From positions 1,302,001-1,366,000 of the forward strand of contig CM121343.1 in assembly GCA_051530055.1 (NCBI GenBank): 64,000 nt of DNA, read 5' to 3'. This document shows positions 42,740 to 52,658 of the stretch, piece by piece (position 1 is the stretch's first letter; the number at the start of each line of letters is the position of its first letter). The stretch is from Neoechinorhynchus agilis (taxonomy: Eukaryota; Acanthocephala). The position numbers and the translations under genes were made by a program. A model generated the notes under the pieces. It was not told where the DNA came from. It did not search any database and saw only the letters and a program-made list of their open reading frames with translations.

Positions 42740-43124
42740 AATCGATTTATGTGCGACTGTAAGATCTTTAAAAGTTCGTCCATCGCCGAGTATAGAACAA
42801 ACTAAAGTTACTCAAATAAAGCCAATTTCTATGAGTATCTCAGTGCGAAGTGTAAGCAAAAAAATCAAAAACGTTTAATTTTTATTTTGCGACTGCGGTT
42901 CTTTAGTACTTCATAAAATCATTAGTGAAATAAAATTTAGCGGCTTATTTCAGTCCAACAATTCGGCTTTTTCCAAACTTTTATTTTTAGGTACTTTCTG
43001 CTTTCCGGTCAATCGTATACAAAATCTTATACATTGTAAGCAACGCTTTCAGTCTGAAATACGTTTTATAAATTTAAAAGAAAACATTTTTAATCATAAC
43101 ATAATAAAGTACAAAACGTGTAAT

Positions 43125-43215
43125 CACCCCCGTCTGTAAAATTGGAGCTTCTCTCCTTTCTCGGCTGTCGCTGTCACGCCAACAACATTGCCTCGTAGTA
43201 CTGCGAGCGAAATAT
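43125..43215 (-). pseudogene. RLE nuclease C-terminal scrap
   Basis: The minus strand reads ISLAVLRGNVVGV...AEKGEKLQF, matching the last ~28 codons of the RLE-family protein (compare 57,400-57,490 and 1,557-1,640). Confidence 0.6.
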
Positions 43216-43807
43216 TACGCGAAACGTTGGTAATTCACTGACGAAAGCAAAACGATTCGATCGACGCTTCAAAAGAAAACCGTGTTTCTTTCGTGTTTAC
43301 ACGGCTTCTTTTCTCAACGTCGAATCGAGTGCGATTTTCGCTTTACCACTTTTCTGGAACGGCGTCGATGTGCTCTTTCGGGTGATTGAAATGAATTCGA
43401 GCATTTCGACTTTTCAAGGTGAGGAGATATTCAGGTTCAAGTAAAAAGGAAATCAATTTTTCCTTGGAACTGCGGTAATATTTTGAAATGCGGAAATAAT
43501 CTGACTTTATTCAGAATTAAAATTGCTGACTGATTTTTTAGCGAAAATGAAACAATTGTAAAATCTAGAAAAGTTTTTGTTTTGTGAGAATGTTTTATTT
43601 TGCTTGAACGTTATTGTGTTTGTGTTTTAGAGAAATTGTAAAACGTCAGAATTTGTATACTCAGAGAGAGTTTTCATTTAATAGCAATCAGTTTACATTT
43701 TAAAACGGAGTTCCATGTAAATCGAAGGATCCCATGTAAGCGTAGCATAAACCTAGGAATTGCGCTTTTTTCCAAACGACACAGCAACGATCTTGCCCTT
43801 TTGACCA

Positions 43808-44083
43808 TCAACTCGAAAAAGACGGAATTCTTGACGATTCCGCATGTCGCGCATACAGTCTCTGGCGAAGGGCCGAATGGCGTTTAGCAATTAAAACAGA
43901 TAGAGCGGTATGTCTATCTGGGAGCTGTCGTTCCTGAGGTGAGTGCGGATGTCAGCCGACGGAGAGCTAAAGCTTGGAGAGCAATGGGGCAACTTAAGCC
44001 ACTCTTTGACAGTGAGTCTTTGCCGGATGAACTCCGTTCGGAGCTGTTCAGGGCTCTAATTGAGAGCATTCTCATGACCTGAT
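43808..44083 (+). pseudogene. LINE RT fragment (region after motif C)
   Basis: One frame reads INSKKTEFLTIPHVAH, ERYVYLGAVVPEVSADVSRR, KAWRAMGQLKPLFDSESLPD and RSELFRALIESILMT. N-x-x-KTE followed by YLGA-type and R-x-x-x-A-W segments is the usual order after the FADD/YADD motif in LINE RTs of the RTE or I groups. One stop breaks it. The catalytic part is not present. Confidence 0.6.
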
Positions 44084-44215
44084 TTTAAGAGACGCGAATT
44101 GCCCGCATAACAGGACTGCTGTCGTGTACTTTAGGTCCCTTGCGGAGTCTAATTCTATCTGACGGGCTAATACCTACGGTGCAACGTAGGAAAGTACCGT
44201 TGCATACATACAATC
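44084..44215 (+). repeat. LINE tail fragment shared with 31.2-31.35 kb
   Basis: Carries the CCTACGGTGCAACGTAGG hairpin segment. Follows the RT fragment directly, so it may be the element's 3' end. Confidence 0.5.
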
Positions 44216-45000
44216 GATAAGTGTCACCCAATCCTCGATACTTAAGGAAGGGGGTTCGCATTTCTCGTGTAATAAACTCGCGGTTAGTTTAGTCGCTTCT
44301 TTGAGTGGGATGTTGGTGAATAATGATTTTATGTCTGCCGTCATAAACCATCGGTTTTTAGGGTCCACTGTCCTGATAATATTCCCTAGTTGTGCTCACC
44401 TCATTTTTGAAGAGAACACTGTGGTGCATTGTTTAATCGGTCTTTCAAGATCTCAGATATTCCATTCTTTAAAACGCGAATTCGCATTTTGATGCTCTCA
44501 GTGTTGTTGAAACATTCACACTTTGAATAAATGGATCGCTTTTTTAAATAAACCATATCAACAAAATCGCAATGTTTAGAAAGTAAGTCAGGCGATAGTT
44601 CAATCGTTTTTGACTGTTGCATATTAGTGAAGCTGGCGTTACCATCGGCCTTCAACATCCTGTATTGGTCGACGTTAAGTTTCTTGATCTCGATCACAAA
44701 AGTTGGGCCGTTCATCAATGTACGAGCCGGAGATTTGTAGGATTGATTCTAACAAAGCATTAATCTTTTTTGATAAACTGTTATCGAAGCACATATAACT
44801 GAGTATAATTGGAAGTTATTGAATGATGGGTTTGTTAATCTTCGGAAGTAGATACAGGATTGTATAATTGTTGGCCTATAGGAGGCGGGTTCAATGGGTA
44901 CCTAAGGGAAATGTTAAAGTTGGACTCTCTGTTTTGGGTTGAGTCTTTGACCATCCCTTAAATTTATCTCAGCTCACAAGTCGCAAATCCGCGTTGTTAT
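44174..45000 (-). pseudogene. Penelope-like element reverse transcriptase fragment
   Basis: The minus strand reads LPKINKPIIQ (the PK-x-H/N-K-P motif that opens Penelope RT) near 44,830-44,900, then frames including ILQISGSYIDERP. After a frameshift comes 44,718-44,401, and finally RWFMTADIKSLFTNIPLKEA (motif A, with catalytic Asp and the FTNIPL signature of Penelope-like RTs) and WVTLIDCMY. Motifs B to E are missing, cut at 44,174. Several stops and frameshifts make it a pseudogene. GIY-YIG ends of related elements lie at 47.4 and 63.6 kb. Confidence 0.8.
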
Positions 45001-45107
45001 AATCTTCAACATCCACCGCCATTAAAATACTCCTTTGTTAGGTTTGCAAATCCTTATTGCAGACACTTTCTTAAGGGGCCTCGTAATAATTATTGAGATC
45101 GTTTATA

Positions 45108-45140
45108 TATAAACACGTTTTATTAATTTAAGAAGAACGA
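45108..45140 (-). repeat. Capping-pseudogene 3' tail fragment
   Basis: AAACACGTTTTATTAATTTA and AAGAACGATC match 13,368-13,400, the tail region next to capping copy 1. Confidence 0.5.
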
Positions 45141-45830
45141 TCCATACACTTGCCAGCATCTATCTTTGCTGAGGTGTCTGGATGTCGGATGTTGAGGCAG
45201 GGAGGTGGGACTTGTCTTTGAAGGAGTTTTACAGGAGAATGACCGATTGGGAGTCTTTCCTTGTTCTCCGGTTTCCAGCTTTGCTATCATAGGCAATTAC
45301 GGAGCTCGTCAGATCTGGGTTTGTGTTTATCAATAGTTCTGCATCACATCTAATATTGATACCTCGTATATTCTTCATAAAGTAGTCTGATACTTTGCTT
45401 AGCAAACCCAATTCACTTGGGGAGAACCTATGCAAGCTTGAGGCCTTACAAATCTCTGCATCCAACATTATAAAAAAGAACAAAGCAAACTTTAGCTCAA
45501 AACTACTTGTCAGTGACCTATAAAAAGTCCATGGAAAAGGCCATACAACGCCGGGAGTACGAGCGGACATGCGGCCCGCTTATCCGAGCCATACAATACC
45601 AAATAATATATGACAAAACCTTTTTAGTTGACTGATGAGATAAGACTTCCTCGCGAAATATTTGATAACTCGAATCCACAGTACTGAAGCGCAAAATCAT
45701 CTCACGAAAGGGGTAGTGAGTACTGAAACGAAAACAAATTATGGATCGAAGCAGAAAGCAAATGACGAACATGTAGAAAACGGATTGCAGTCAGCACGCA
45801 ACAGTCAGTTTTCAAACCAAAAAGGGACTC
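45140..45830 (-). other. Unrecognised minus-strand frames
   Basis: Frame 45,570-45,229 contains FELKFALFFFIMLDAEICKA and RFSPSELGLLSKVSDYFMKN, which look like a folded helical protein and continue towards 45,140 after one stop. A second frame is at 45,772-45,518. There is no match elsewhere in the window and no family I recognise. It could be a piece of a host gene, since it lies next to another host-derived sequence, the capping enzyme. Confidence 0.35.
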
Positions 45831-45831
45831 A

Positions 45832-46542
45832 TTGAACCAACACCAAACCCATACCCTTCCATTCTGGATAGCTCGCATGGGGAAATACGACAATGATGAA
45901 AGTAAAATCGACGAAGTTCGGCAAAACATTACAGAACGTTTTCCAGATAGTCATGGAAGAGAATTCATCGGTAGCCAGCCGGTATCAATGACAGTTAATA
46001 ATATTGAAACATTGCGGCAGTTAAATTATCGAGTAAGCTAGAAGGCCGACGGAACCCGGTACTTGTTTTTCATTCGAGAGAAAAACGAAATTTATATGAT
46101 CGACAGGCGCAATTCAATCTTCAAAGTTACCAATCTTACGTTTGTGACGAACCGTGGCACTACAGATCATTTTCGTCAGATTTTGCTTGATGGAGAGATG
46201 GTGGAAGATATCGTGGTGGTACACAGATTCGTCGATTCCTTATATTTGACATCCTGGCATTCAACGGGCATTTTGCTGTAAGGAACTTAATTATGTCAAA
46301 CGATCGGAACTCATATGGAGGGAGATTATGCAGCCTCGATGTCGTGCTATTATCGAATACAAAACTATAGACCGAAGTCGAGAGCCTTTTCGGATTCAAA
46401 AGAAGGATTTTGCGATCTCAGGTTCAATAAAAAAATTTTGAATGAAATGTTCCAAAATGACCTCCTTCAAGCAGACGGTCTTAAATTTCAGCCCGTTGAT
46501 ATGCCGTATATTTTTGGCACCTTCGACAAGCTGCTAAAATAA
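45832..46542 (+). pseudogene. mRNA capping enzyme (RNA guanylyltransferase domain) pseudogene, longest copy
   Basis: Reads ITERFPDSHGREFIGSQPVS, then NYRVS*KADGTRYLFFIRE, where KADG is the catalytic lysine motif that takes GMP from GTP. A TAG replaces the Trp expected just before it. Further motifs in order: IYMIDRRNSIFKVTNL, RGTTDH, ILLDGEMVED (DGE), FVDSLYLTSWH (frameshifted counterpart of IPRFLKFDILAFN) and, after another break, RFNKKILNEMF, LQADGLKFQP and FDKLLK. The order and spacing match animal capping enzymes. No introns are present, suggesting a processed copy. N-terminal phosphatase sequence is absent. It is disabled by the stop and at least one frameshift. Confidence 0.88.
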
Positions 46543-47184
46543 GGCATCAATTGGTAAATTTCAATTATGTATGGGTGTTAAATTTTCTTTTGCCAGTAAT
46601 AATCACAAAAATTCATCTTATCGTTTATAGAAAAATCCAAAACCCGTCAGATCAATAGTATGAATGATTTTTGGACCATAAAAACTAAAATAAAGGATTT
46701 ATGTTTTACCTCTTAGAATAAACTGAAAATAATTTAGTATAAAATTGAGTGGTTTTCTTTGTGAAACAATAGATTTTTCAAGAAAGTCAATCGAATTGCA
46801 TTTGTGATTAATATTGAAAATATGCGTTTTTAAAGGCGCTAAGAGATAAACAAATGGCGAAGTAAAGGATAAAATATTATTATTTTTGATTGCACTAAAG
46901 ATCAAGAATTCGACAAAATGTATGAGCGCGAATTTTTTAGTTAAAAAGTTCTTTGTACAAATAGTTCATCAATTCTGACATTCATAAGTTTCCATTTCCA
47001 GTCGATGAAATTTTGGTTGGAATAGTGATCACAAGGGGTTAAAGAGGTAAGTGAAGGTTTTTGTAAATTACGCCATTCAGCCAGCAATTTAATTCAAAAT
47101 ATCCATAAAGTAGTAACAAATCCGCCGTTTTTCAATATTAGTGATAACCATAAGACTCTTAATGATGACCATGGAATCTAGTAA
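46543..47184. other. 3' flank of the capping pseudogene and AT-rich spacer
   Basis: The first ~80 bases match the tail of capping copy 1 near 13,420-13,495 (GTGTTAAATTTTCTTTTGCC). 46,785-46,840 is the inverse of 13,310-13,365. The rest has no recognised feature. Confidence 0.4.
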
Positions 47185-47780
47185 CCATGAAAGGGTTACG
47201 AAAAAGTGTTAATGGCATGGACATCCTGTTATTTAGGACTATTTCACGCGAGTTAGCCGTTGATATATAAAGACAATCTCTTACTTATCTATAAAAGAAG
47301 TATCATTATTAAATCTTTTCTACAGAGAGAAAATTCTTTCAAAATGATATAAACTACCTCGGTAATTGATTCAATTTGTTATTTAGGTCTTCACCAGATA
47401 GAGAATATTTTATTACGGACGTTTGGTACCTCTTCGGTTTTATCATCAGTTCCACAAACAAGGGGTACATTAGTTGTTCTTGTTAAACGCAACATTCGAC
47501 GCTGCTGCCCTTCTCTGCATCTTGGTCCGCGTGTGTTCAGCCAATCTCGTCTTAAAATTCCGGCTTGTCTGACCGATTTATTTGCGCCCTCTTTTCTGTC
47601 TCCTTGTATTTTCGGGAAATGAGATTTTCTATCCTCATGAACGGTCGAAAGTAAAATTCGCATTTTATTTTCATACCGCTGCTAGTGATTGTCTTCGAGA
47701 TTTTGTGTCGATAAATGTTGGTCTGTGAACAACTTTCCGTCAATCCAATTCGCATTTCTGTTCGATTCGGAATCACAGTC
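47185..47780 (-). pseudogene. Penelope-like element C-terminal GIY-YIG fragment (inverted copy)
   Basis: 47,185-47,646 is the reverse complement of 63,540-64,000. On the minus strand one frame reads IGQTSRNFKTRLAEHTRTK. The YIGQT(S/K)R...RLxEH pattern is the GIY-YIG nuclease signature found at the C-terminus of Penelope-like elements; here the preceding Tyr codon is lost to a stop. Upstream (to 47,780) a frame with MRIGLTESCSQTNIYRHK and YFRPFMRIENLISRKYKE may be the linker before the nuclease. Frames are broken in several places. Confidence 0.7.
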
Positions 47781-48057
47781 GTTTCGCTTCGACTGGTTTA
47801 TCTCCCTTGGCCTTTCTTGGATATCCCAACTTGCTAAAAATTCGCTCTTATCGCTAGAGTTCGTATCTGAGGCATTTCACACTGCAGAGGCTGAAGGTTG
47901 GACGCACAATGCCATTGAAAATGTCCTTTTTTGTTCTTGTTATGGGCACTAACCCAAAGTGAATAATTGTTCATTTCCGTGGACTTTTTATAAACTGAAG
48001 TGATCATTCGTGTATCCAGAAATGGTAATCCCCTATTCAGGTCAGGCCTAGTTCAAA

Positions 48058-48305
48058 AATAACGATTGAAAGTCTCAAAGAAGTTTGCGATTGCGGACTT
48101 GTTGCTGAGCAATGAGAAGCACAAATGAAAGTACCACAAAGTTCGATTGGTCGCAATAATTTCTTGGATAATGATGTATGAGAATTTCATCCATCTGAAA
48201 TTGGAATCAAAGAATAATTCATTCTTTGATATAGTTTTCCCCACCGCCACAGTACAATAAGAAAACGTTTTATTGTTCGAAGTTAGCTTTTTTGCATATT
48301 TCACT
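48058..48305. repeat. Inverted match to 13.16-13.31 kb
   Basis: 48,058-48,205 is the reverse complement of sequence next to copy A. A minus-strand frame (48,304-48,053) shows no domain. Confidence 0.45.
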
Positions 48306-48334
48306 CATTAAAAGTTATCAAAATGATTTTTATG

Positions 48335-48525
48335 AGTGTTGTTTAGGTCTTGGCCTTTTAAATAACTTTTTATTAGCTTTTTCGAACCTCACCGGGTTTA
48401 ATCATTAGTTTCTTTGTAAGTTTTTCCAATCGCGAAAACTTACAAACAAACTGATTGTGAACCCGACGAGGTTCGAAACGCCATTAATAAAAAATTATTT
48501 GCCGGGCCAACACCTAAGCAACACT
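48335..48525. repeat. 190-bp hairpin (about 90-bp arms, ~10-nt loop)
   Basis: AGTGTTGTTTAGGTCTTGGC at 48,335 pairs imperfectly with the end at 48,525; the arms include TTCGAACCTC...CGGGTT and its complement, with a centre at CCAATCGCG (about 48,425-48,434). The right arm contains CCCGACGAGGTTCGAAACG, similar to the GA-x-GA...GAAACG end motif of Penelope-like elements with a changed first base. It looks like two element ends joined head to head. Confidence 0.8.
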
Positions 48526-48539
48526 TCTAATCATATAAC

Positions 48540-48810
48540 CCAATCCGAAAAGGCTCTCGACTTCGGTTATAGTTTTATGTTCGATAATAGCACGACAACG
48601 AGGTTGCATAATCTCCCTCCAACTGAGTTCCGATCGTTTGTCATAATTAAGTTCCTTACAGGCAGAATGCGCGTTGAATGCCAGGATGTCAAATTTAAGG
48701 AATCTAGGAATCTGTGTACCACCCACGACATCCTCCACAATCTCCCCATCAAGCAAAGTCTGAGGAAGATGATCTGTAGTGCCACGGTTCGTCACAAACG
48801 TATGTAAACA
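48540..48810 (-). pseudogene. mRNA capping enzyme pseudogene, copy 3
   Basis: The minus strand reads NRGTTDHLPQTLLDGEIVED, IPRFLKFDILAFN and SELSWREIMQP, nearly the same as 13,896-13,630. It is cut about 50 codons earlier at its 3' end, next to the hairpin. Upstream it leads into the acidic-ORF module in the same way as copy 1, so both come from one composite. Confidence 0.8.
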
Positions 48811-49289
48811 ATGGAAGCCAGCCGATTCTCTTTAAAACTACACTCGTTTTTTAACTAGCATAAACCGATATGAATTATCGGACTTCGCTGTCGCATTTAA
48901 AAGCTAGATTAGAGCGATTTTGAAATTCCCGAAAAATTGTAAATCTTCTTCTTGGTGAACAATCAAACCTGTAATATTCCTCGTTTTCTAATACTTCCAC
49001 ACGGAAACGATGTATTCACTTAGTCAACATGAATCTCTCATAACCGATCGAGCCGAGAATTGTGCGATCATCATATTTTTTAGCGGACTTGAAATAGTGA
49101 TTGGAATTGAAAGACCGATTAAATAATGCAACACCAAGCAGTGTTCTCTTCAAAAATTAGGTAAGCATCAATTGGGAATATATTCACGATCTAATATTAA
49201 ATTCAAAGATAAATCTCGAAATGTATTTTGACTATATCATTCGTGTGTGTGATAAAAGTCGTACTATTACAATTAAAAAGCCGAATTCA

Positions 49290-49510
49290 TAGATTGTACA
49301 AGAAAACAACTCCGTCGACCACGATTACTTTGACGAAGATTTTGAAAATGTAGAGCCAATTCCAAATACAACAGGTAAGTTTAAAATATGCTTTAAATAA
49401 AAATTAATCAAATCTTTTTAGACGACGACCAAGAAGACATTGCAGATGAAAACTCATTTGAAGATTTGCATAGCGATTCCAGTAATGACTGGTTAGGAAT
49501 GGATAATTGA
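49290..49510 (+). pseudogene. Acidic ORF, copy 3: two exons around a 47-nt intron
   Basis: Exon 1 has NNSVDHDYFDEDFENVEPIP; exon 2 continues in frame with DDDQEDIADENSFEDLHSDS. The donor is GTAAGT at 49,375 and the acceptor TTTTTAG at 49,421. A TGA after WLGMDN ends the frame; a +1 frame further on reads YVVIAETSTAIDCSSKDFGN, also open in the other copies. The function is not recognised. Confidence 0.5.
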
Positions 49511-49519
49511 TATAACCAA

Positions 49520-50089
49520 ACACATCGAACCATACCATCAAGTTATATCGATTATGTTGTTATCGCTGAAACTTCAACCGCTATCGATTGCAGTTCAAAA
49601 GACTTTGGCAACTATTCCGATGGAACTATAGAAGGAAGAATGCGGCCAGTACGATTATATAAAAACAAAATCGACCAAAATATAAGATTCGAAGACAGTT
49701 GGGAAAAATGCTCTCTTCGTCCGAGGAATACGACGGAAAATATATTGAAGTAACTGAGTTGAAGCCACCAGGCGCTTTATCTACTTTCAGAAGCTACGAA
49801 CGGGCACATATTTCGTGGATAAGACTAATGAAACAAAAGGAGGAAGACGATAAACATACCGATTGGTCCCACGATACTAAGAAATGCCGCGATTATGATT
49901 GGAGAATTTTTCAACAGCGGTGCAAATAGGAAAATCGAACAATTACAGCTTTTCGAGTTTGATTGGAAAATTCTATTTGGGGAATCAGATTTGCAAGAAG
50001 CAGAAGTGGAAGAAGCAGAAAATTCATTATCAGTAAATGATGATAAATCTGATGGCAGCGAAGAATCTCCAGTGCAGAAACAATTGTGA
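49520..50089 (+). pseudogene. Acidic ORF, copy 3: downstream frames
   Basis: Frames 49,699-49,929 and 49,895-50,089. The latter (FDWKILFGESDLQEAEVEEA, then SDGSEESPVQKQL) is missing from copies 1 and 2 by a deletion, so this copy best shows the C-terminal end. Very acidic and no domain found. Confidence 0.4.
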
Positions 50090-50768
50090 TTCGTTCATTC
50101 GACCATTACGCCAAGACGGCAGCTAAGTTATCAAGAACGATGGCGTAAACGTTGACGAAGCTTGCTACGAAACCAGTAAAAATATATAGCGTTGAAAATG
50201 ATAAGGATAAACAAATAAATATTTGTAAGTCGTACCTCGACACAAATATTTGGAATGATAGTGCATTTTTTTGGCAACCCAGAAATTCCAAGTATAACTC
50301 AAATAATGCCAACAACACAAAAATCTTTGAATGATACATTTTCGTGCTTTCGCTTAATGGACGAATGATTTTATGCAGGCTGCCAGCTTTACAAGCAGGT
50401 TAAATCATAGCTTCGTGGTTCGTTTATTATTTTAGTTTTGAAAATTTATGTTGAATTTTCATTTATTTCATTGCATCAAGCTATCTTAAAGCATTAATAA
50501 TTATCTCAATTAGAAGAAGATTTATCGATAAATTCAAATCGTTTTCTTCGTTCAATATGGTTTCAATTAAATGCTTGGAAAGAGGAGAGATATTGGATAA
50601 CGATTTCCAGACAATTTTCGTTCGCGTTGCATCCTTGTAAAAATCTAATGAAATCCTAGCAAGAAATTTTTCAATTAAATCGAGGGTGGAAATTTCCGAC
50701 CAACTTACATCATGAGATCTCAAATTGAAGCTGTGTTTTTGGTGTATTTTTGAAAGTAAAATCTGATG

Positions 50769-50910
50769 CCTCCACATATTTCGGAACATCACGTGCATGG
50801 TTTCCTCAATGAAAAGTAGTCAATCAGCATGCGCCAATTACCTGTCTTTGTAAAAACATAGAATTTTAATGCTAAAGTAGTTGTAACGTATTAACAACAA
50901 CTAAGTCGCT
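50769..50910 (+). repeat. PPPGF module, copy 3: leader part before the LINE insertion
   Basis: Matches 19,770-19,912. Interrupted at AACTAAGTCGCT (50,899-50,910), which is repeated after the inserted LINE. Confidence 0.8.
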
Positions 50911-52202
50911 CACTGATACGTCGATTTAAGTCAATTTTTTAAGTTGACAACGTTTTCAGTCAGTGTCCGTTTAACTTGAGCGCTGTTTCGTCGATGCAAA
51001 ATTGCGCTCCTTTCATCCAACAGATCAACTTTAATTCGGACATGTCCAGTTTAAGGTTTGTACCTACTATCCCCTCCCTGAGTGATTGCGAGGTTTTGAG
51101 TGATTGTGCACAAGTTTCCCAAGGGGATCAAATGTAACATTCTATTGACGCATCAAAGTTTAAGCGTCCGGTTAGAAAAGAAGACTTTGTTATTAAAATT
51201 CCCAAAGAAGCCATGAGTACTAAATCCCCCTCGTATTTTTCGCGTAATTACTACGAGAAGTACCTACAGCCTAATGGTCGAGAGAAGTCGATGAATTTTC
51301 TGATTAAGAGGTTCTCGGTGACTAAATTCCACATTCTATTTGCCTTCTTCGACGTGGCAGGCAAAGACCTCTTTTCTAAGATGTTGGGGGAGTTAAGCAT
51401 ACAGTCTATTGACCTTTCCCGTAGAGTCACCTTTCTTATGAGGAATCCTCCTCAAGACCTGGATTCTGTTGACTTTCGCAAAATTGAGGATGAGTTAGGA
51501 ATTAAACTGGTTAAATATTTGTTTTGACCCAATGCCACTTCCGCCTACGCCATCAATGTTCAGCCACAATCAATGTCGCCGAGAGTTTGGCTAACTCCGG
51601 CAGGGGCTTCTTTTCATACTGGGTCACTTTCGACCGATATAAGGACTTTCTCTATGACTATAATTTGATAATCTGTCAGAAGTGTTCTAGATGGGGGCAC
51701 CACGAATCGGACTGTGTATTTCCCTCCAGATGCATCTTTTGTGCAGGTCCTCACCACAAATCATCTTGCTCTCACTCCGATTCTGCCACTTGTGCAAACT
51801 GTGGCAAGAGTCATCCGGCCTTTGAACGTTCTTGCAAGTTCGTGCAAAAATACCTTGACGATTCCTTATCATCGAAGCAGCGGGTCTACTATAATAAAAA
51901 TAATAGAGAAATCTATCCTCACAAAACTCCTCTCTATCCGGACGGCTTTTCCTCAAAGGAGTTGAAGACTCAATCTTCCTATCATGGTCACAACTCTAAG
52001 CTTCCCCATAAACCTCCGGAAAAATCTTTTTTTGATAGTTTAGTATCTTCCCGCTCGACTTCTCCACTTGGTACCGGTAAAGAAGTTTCCTTTCTTTAGG
52101 ACATCCTTACTTGGATTCTTTATGCTGGAACGCATAAACTAAAGAATTAAGGGACTGATTTGTGTGTTTGTTTGTATGAGGCGTGAGTTTTAATAGTAAT
52201 AT
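50911..52202 (+). mobile_element. Inserted LINE with ORF1 only, flanked by a 12-bp target-site duplication
   Basis: AACTAAGTCGCT occurs at 50,899-50,910 and again at 52,203-52,214, and the uninterrupted target is seen at about 19,900. The insert (1,292 bp) begins CACTGATACGTCGATTTAAG and ends in TTTTAATAGTAATAT. It holds ORF1 but no endonuclease or RT: after TGKEVSFL the homology with the 6.9-kb copy ends and a short tail follows. It is therefore a non-autonomous, internally deleted copy that moved with proteins supplied by another element. Confidence 0.85.
51213..52099 (+). pseudogene. LINE ORF1 with three CCHC-type knuckles
   Basis: The frame 51,213-51,527 (MSTKSPSYFSRNYYEKYLQP and onward) ends at TGA; the next frame starts at 51,524 and runs to 52,099 with CQKCSRWGHHESDC, CIFCAGPHHKSSC and CANCGKSHPAFERSC. 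The N-terminal part looks like the RRM-like region of LINE ORF1 proteins (KFHILFAFFDVAGKDLFSKM). The break between the frames is at the same base as in the 7-kb copy, so it was already in their common ancestor or is tolerated by recoding. The ORF packages element RNA in related LINEs. Confidence 0.75.
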
Positions 52203-52658
52203 AACTAAGTCGCTTGTTCCGAAACGAATTTTCACGCCTCATTAGTTGTGTGTCATCAATTTTACGGTTCAATCGACAGATAAAAATCGACCTCTTTGAC
52301 ACGTATCGGTATTTCAACCGTAGACTCAATCCGTTAGTGATATCGTTTGTAACGTCTCGATAAGTGTCGAAAGCGACACAGTAAAGAATTCCCCAATCAG
52401 AATGTTGCAAGTCAGCGGGGTTTTAGTGATATGAAATGTCATAAAATTTGCAGAAATTGCGTTAATTTTTATTTGGGATTATTTAAAAATCACCAGTCAT
52501 TCGAAGCGCTGCGGCAGGTTTATAGAAACATTTTGCTTTTAAGTTACTTATCTTTTTCGTAGATAATTAGAAGACCTGATAAAGAAAGTAAAGCCTCCAA
52601 AATCTCGACTAACCGTAGTTTCCTAATTTTAGATAGTTCAGAGCTACAGATTTGAAGT
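52203..52658 (+). promoter_or_regulatory. Leader of the PPPGF module, copy 3 (after the insertion)
   Basis: Continues the match to 19,900-20,357 up to the ATG at 52,659, with few substitutions. Confidence 0.45.

Larger units (their letters stand above)
42585..43804 (-). repeat. Large inverted repeat, right arm
   Basis: Reverse complement of 39,003-40,075. It differs by an insertion around 43,080-43,215 containing the end of the RLE nuclease. The outer end, at CGATCTTGCCCTTTTG, abuts a LINE RT fragment. Confidence 0.8.
48811..50765 (+). repeat. Acidic-ORF module, copy 3
   Basis: The same module as at 13,995 and 21,527, with more differences. It has about 45 additional coding bases before the intron that copies 1 and 2 lack, and in other parts it is shorter (most of 15.45-16.3 kb is missing around 50,520). 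It is followed at 50,769 by the start of the PPPGF module, an arrangement not seen in copy 1. Confidence 0.8.

Noticed and set aside
51510-51530. Programmed -1 frameshift site in LINE ORF1
   Set aside because: No good slippery heptamer in the zero frame and no clear downstream structure; a shared ancestral mutation is simpler.
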